Origin: Clostridiales bacterium | Lineage (GTDB): Bacteria; Bacillota; Clostridia; Oscillospirales; Acutalibacteraceae | Reading direction: 5' to 3' | Assembly: GCA_019417145.1 (NCBI GenBank) | Contig: DXVY01000062.1 | Coordinates: 1-8,277, forward strand | DNA length: 8,277 bases | Part shown: positions 6,250 through 8,277 of the stretch, in pieces | Layout of the letters: the number at the start of each line of letters is the position of its first letter | Numbering within the stretch: position 1 is the stretch's first letter | Translations under genes and position numbers: made by a program | Notes under the pieces: generated by a model | Database searches by the model: none | The model's input: only the letters and a program-made list of their open reading frames with translations | Told to the model about the DNA's origin: nothing

Positions 6250-6675
6250 ATGAACAACAGCGGTCCGACCCATAAGGCGGGAAACTACAAGAAATTTCTT
6301 GACAGCGGAATGGCCGCATACATTTGCCAAAAGGCAGATAACGACAAATATCGGTATCATTGGTATAACAACGATTCTGCCATCCACAAAGAGCGCAGCC
6401 AAACAGAGTGTGTGTACGTCTCGGACGACAGGATCAAAAAAAATGTCATTTTCAATACGCTTGTCCAAGAAGGCAAGTTTATTCTTGTTAACGAAAAATA
6501 CAACAAATACCAGAACGACTTCTATTGGGGCACCGAAATTCGATTTGAGTATAACGGTAAACAGTATAGTTGGAATGGCGATGGTAAAATCTATAAGATT
6601 ATAGACAACCGGCACGAAGAAGTCTGTTCCGCCTGGGACGATCGAAACCCGCTGATACAAGCATTAGAAAAATAG
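6250..6675 (+). CDS. Hypothetical protein, possibly a 5'-truncated remnant
   Basis: I do not recognise this 141-residue protein. It is polar and rich in Asn, Lys, Tyr and Asp, with no membrane segment or signal peptide. The C-terminal half (FYWGTEIRFEYNGKQYSW, then NGDGKIYKI) looks like a small beta-rich domain. Its composition is plausible for a real AT-rich gene, and the opposite-strand frame gives only an implausible hydrophobic product. The start is doubtful: ATG 6250 has no good ribosome binding site (an AAGG ends 14 nt before it). The same frame is open back to 6106 with protein-like sequence such as RTGAWEVLAPVCSDDP, but this holds no ATG, GTG or TTG. The gene may therefore have lost its 5' end where the DNA meets the kinase promoter. 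It converges on the EVE gene. Confidence 0.5.
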   Translation: MNNSGPTHKAGNYKKFLDSGMAAYICQKADNDKYRYHWYNNDSAIHKERSQTECVYVSDDRIKKNVIFNTLVQEGKFILVNEKYNKYQNDFYWGTEIRFEYNGKQYSWNGDGKIYKIIDNRHEEVCSAWDDRNPLIQALEK

Positions 6676-6707
6676 TGCGTTTTTAAAATTGGATCATTTT
6701 GAACGCA
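6676..6707. other. Imperfect hairpin after the hypothetical gene
   Basis: TGCGTT pairs with AACGCA, and after a short bulge AAAAT pairs with ATTTT. On the plus strand it is followed by A's, not T's; on the minus strand by CTATTTTTC. It could be a weak minus-strand terminator. It directly follows the stop codon of the plus-strand ORF. Confidence 0.3.
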
Positions 6708-6793
6708 AAAAGGGCGCTATGAAGATACCGAAAGGACAATCATCAGGTGCTGTATGACGCCTAAGGCCTCCCTTGTGTCTTGATGCAAAGGAA

Positions 6794-6831
6794 CCCGCCC
6801 GCGCTCTGTCTTTAGGCAGAGAACGGGCGGG
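6794..6831. other. Long GC-rich hairpin of unknown role
   Basis: CCCGCCCG pairs with CGGGCGGG (8 bp). After a symmetric 2x2 internal loop, CTCTGTC pairs with GGCAGAG (7 bp, one G-U) around a TTTA loop. The structure is clear, but it has no T-tract on either side, so it is not a standard terminator. It lies in the gene-free stretch 6676-7017, where I found no other coding sequence with support. Confidence 0.55.
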
Positions 6832-6855
6832 CAGGATGATCCCAAGCTAGACAAT

Positions 6856-6869
6856 CCATAGGGCTATGG
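6856..6869. repeat. Short inverted repeat CCATAG-GG-CTATGG
   Basis: A 6-bp inverted repeat with a 2-bp centre. Its CCATAGG core recurs in the terminator stem 16 bp further on (6885-6908), so four copies of the motif lie within 53 bp. Confidence 0.45.
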
Positions 6870-6876
6870 CAGGCAT

Positions 6877-6908
6877 AAAAAATCCCCATAGGCGTTTTGA
6901 CCTATGGG
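6877..6908 (-). terminator. Second intrinsic terminator downstream of the EVE/nuclease gene
   Basis: A perfect 8-bp stem (CCCATAGG at 6885-6892 with CCTATGGG at 6901-6908) encloses an 8-nt loop. On the minus strand it is followed by GATTTTTTAT. It lies about 37 bp beyond the first terminator. Confidence 0.75.
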
Positions 6909-6944
6909 AAATTTGTTATGTATTAAGCGGAAACCAATTGATAC

Positions 6945-6986
6945 AAAAAACGAGTGTTCACAACGCAAATCGGTTATGAACACTCG
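6945..6986 (-). terminator. Intrinsic terminator of the EVE/nuclease gene
   Basis: A perfect 10-bp stem (CGAGTGTTCA at 6951-6960 with TGAACACTCG at 6977-6986), extended by AAC/GTT after one mismatch, is followed on the minus strand by TTTTTT. It lies 31 nt after the nuclease stop codon. Confidence 0.87.
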
Positions 6987-7017
6987 ATATGGGAAGCGTT
7001 GATGAAAAAGGCACCTG

Positions 7018-7626
7018 CTAAAAATCAGCTTCTTGAGCATATTCTACATAATTTTCCAAAACACTATCGTTCATATGTGATAAGTTTTTTTCAGCGCCCA
7101 ATTCTTCGATTGCATCATAGGACAAATAGGAGCATAATTCCGACATCGGCCCACTTTCCATTAAGGCAAAAACTGGTCGAGATATCTCCTGTAGAACTTT
7201 CCTGCGCCGGGCCGTCGGAGCGACAATATGGGCGTTGATCTTCAAATTTGGTTGAAGACTCATTAAATCCGCCATACGTAAAAGTCCAGAATATATGGAT
7301 GTGGAATGTTCAATTTCAAAGGCGCGAATAACCGCATTGCGACGAATCCAGAGGACATCGATGTTTTCAATTATCCGCAAGGTTACAGTGTCATAATTCA
7401 AAGGTAAATGTCTTAGAAGCACATTGTCTTCAACTGGGTTCCATACCTCAAGGACACGCTGACGATCTGCAAGTGGAAGCCAGATACGAAAGCCCATTGA
7501 CTCGCCAATTTTGGAAATCAAGGCTTGTATTTTGGTGTGTTCTGTTTCCGTACTGCGTCGGACAGCGGACCTACCCTCATCCTCCGGAATAGAAACGATG
7601 ATTTGTCCAGATTCCGAATTAATCAT
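7018..7626 (-). CDS. Putative PD-(D/E)XK-like nuclease domain, 3' half of a frameshifted EVE gene
   Basis: A 202-codon frame holding what looks like the C-terminal half of an EVE-domain restriction protein. Conserved-looking features are TEHTKIQALISKIGESMGF (E29 on a first helix), IDVLW with D90, and AFEIEHSTSIYSGLLRMADL with E104 and E106. It ends with an INAHIVAP strand and RRKVLQEISRPVF. The order E...D...E-x-E fits a PD-(D/E)XK-type nuclease fold. This rests on motif reading, not on a search. Its nominal ATG at 7626 has no Shine-Dalgarno motif and overlaps the end of the EVE frame by 8 nt. Deleting one copy of the 31-bp duplication joins it in frame to the EVE half as a 368-residue protein. 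As it stands it is probably poorly translated or silent. Confidence 0.7.
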   Translation of the reverse strand: MINSESGQIIVSIPEDEGRSAVRRSTETEHTKIQALISKIGESMGFRIWLPLADRQRVLEVWNPVEDNVLLRHLPLNYDTVTLRIIENIDVLWIRRNAVIRAFEIEHSTSIYSGLLRMADLMSLQPNLKINAHIVAPTARRRKVLQEISRPVFALMESGPMSELCSYLSYDAIEELGAEKNLSHMNDSVLENYVEYAQEADF

Positions 7627-7677
7627 CGAAGGATTCAGGTTTTTCTGAATTAATCATCGAAGGATTCAGGTTTTTCT
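7616..7677. repeat. Exact 31-bp tandem duplication that breaks the EVE/nuclease gene
   Basis: Two identical 31-bp units lie head to tail (7616-7646 and 7647-7677), and the match continues for two more bases. Since 31 is not a multiple of 3, the duplication shifts the reading frame. The EVE frame reaches a stop after eight aberrant codons. With one unit removed, it runs straight into the nuclease frame. Confidence 0.95.
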
Positions 7678-8155
7678 GATCAGCAGCGGTTAGAGGATAA
7701 CTTCTTCGCTCACTGCCTTGGGCAATCAAAAGGTTTTCTAAATACATCCCATCTTCATCTGTTAACTTGGTCAGACTACCTCGGACTTTCCCTGTCCAAG
7801 CAGTGTTGTTTTTTGATAAATCCCTCGTAAATGATAGATGTTTCCACGAAATATCGTCGCTGACGGGAATACCTTCTGCCGGATTAAGCCAGACTTTGGG
7901 CGATACGCGAAATCGGATGATAAACGGGTCTTCCGATCTCATAAAAATTGGCTGATCATCTACAAAGCAATCTGTCGAAACCTCTAATACGCCAATCCAA
8001 CGGGACAGTTTTGTCATATAACAAATGAACTTGTCCCCTGGTTTTATTGTGCTGGCAATTCTCCTTCTATTATCTCTGAACCCGGAGATATCTTGATTGG
8101 AATCAGAGAAAGCCCTATATGTTTCAGGAGAAAACAAGTTTATGTAATATGCCAT
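7619..8155 (-). CDS. EVE-domain protein, 5' half of a frameshifted EVE-nuclease gene
   Basis: A 178-residue frame with an EVE (PUA-like) domain over about residues 1-145. It starts MAYYINLFSPETYRAF and contains SGFRDNRR, IKPGDKFICYMTKLSRWIGV (37-56), EDPFIIRFRV, WKHLSFTRDL and WTGKVRGSL. EVE domains are related to YTH and SRA/ASCH-like folds; several bind modified cytosine and occur with nucleases in modification-dependent restriction. A role in sensing modified foreign DNA is therefore likely, but it is inferred. ATG 8155 has AAGGTG 7 nt upstream (8163-8168) and a promoter just behind. The frame ends soon after the 31-bp duplication; the last eight residues (171-178) are aberrant. The intact protein would be 368 residues including the nuclease-like half. 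Base composition is more AT-rich than miaB, suggesting transfer. Confidence 0.85.
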   Translation of the reverse strand: MAYYINLFSPETYRAFSDSNQDISGFRDNRRRIASTIKPGDKFICYMTKLSRWIGVLEVSTDCFVDDQPIFMRSEDPFIIRFRVSPKVWLNPAEGIPVSDDISWKHLSFTRDLSKNNTAWTGKVRGSLTKLTDEDGMYLENLLIAQGSERRSYPLTAADQKNLNPSMINSEKPESFDD

Positions 8156-8186
8156 CTTATTGCACCTTCACTGTGATTTCTGTTGG

Positions 8187-8204
8187 AAATATTATAGCAA
8201 GGAT
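8187..8204. repeat. 18-bp direct repeat, copy 2 (EVE promoter -10 region)
   Basis: Identical over 18 bp to 6095-6112 and in the same orientation. It holds the -10 element of the EVE gene promoter. The flanks differ on both sides. Confidence 0.8.
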
Positions 8205-8219
8205 CAAATGTCTTTTCAA
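8191..8219 (-). promoter_or_regulatory. Promoter of the EVE/nuclease gene
   Basis: On the minus strand, TTGAAA (8214-8219) and TATAAT (8191-8196) are separated by 17 bp, with an extended TGC before the -10. Transcription would start near 8184, leaving a short leader of about 28 nt before ATG 8155. No gene was identified in the last 58 bases of the window. Confidence 0.78.
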
Positions 8220-8277
8220 CTATACGCTTTTTAGCTCTATTGGGGCAAGACGGAAACTACAAAGGATTGACTTACCC

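Noticed and set aside
6247..6660. Minus-strand hydrophobic ORF of 137 codons
   Set aside because: It is the reverse of the polar plus-strand ORF. Its valine/isoleucine/phenylalanine-rich content is the expected mirror of Asn/Asp/Lys/Tyr codons, and it has no ribosome binding site.
7616..7677. Tandem repeat as a CRISPR array
   Set aside because: There are only two adjoining copies with no spacers, and they lie inside a coding sequence.
7018..8155. EVE and nuclease halves as a genuine two-gene operon with overlapping stop and start
   Set aside because: The overlap exists only because of the exact 31-bp duplication, the downstream ATG has no Shine-Dalgarno motif, and removal of one unit gives a perfect single frame. 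A split gene is the simpler reading, though coupling cannot be fully excluded.

Overview
The window is most likely the end of an assembled contig from a GC-rich member of the Bacillota, class Clostridia (Oscillospiraceae-like). This is inferred from the gene order miaB - ylbF-family - mutS, the GC-rich codon use of the left part, the AGGAG-type ribosome binding sites, the TTGACT/TATAAT promoters, and a LytTR regulator paired with an AgrC-like sensor kinase. The taxonomy was not checked against any database. The first 29 bases are not genomic: they match the Nextera/Tn5 read-2 sequencing adapter, so the left edge is an artefact.

Left part (30-2260, minus strand): a housekeeping operon. A recognisable -35/-10 promoter (2232-2260) drives miaB (tRNA 2-methylthiolation, radical SAM). 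A YlbF-family protein with a cysteine-rich tail follows, then the first 24 codons of mutS, cut off by the adapter.

Middle part (2576-6126, minus strand): a two-component system. A strong promoter (6099-6126) and a leader of about 280 nt precede a sensor kinase of 803 residues, a LytTR response regulator and a clear intrinsic terminator (2576-2627). The kinase is unusual. After a normal multi-pass membrane region and GHKL kinase core, the chain crosses the membrane again and ends in an outside domain resembling the ectodomain of the anti-sigma factor RsiV (DUF3298-like), the lysozyme receptor of Bacillus. This fusion is the best candidate in the window for a little-described system.

Right part (6113-8219): visibly more AT-rich and accessory in character. 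It holds an unrecognised plus-strand ORF, possibly a 5'-truncated remnant, then a hairpin-rich stretch with two stacked terminators. Last comes a minus-strand gene for an EVE-domain protein joined to a putative PD-(D/E)XK-type nuclease, a likely modification-dependent restriction or defence protein. This gene is split in two by an exact 31-bp tandem duplication; removing one copy restores a continuous 368-codon reading frame. An 18-bp identical sequence holding the -10 element of both the kinase and EVE promoters lies at each end of this AT-rich block, so the block may be an insertion bounded by short direct repeats.
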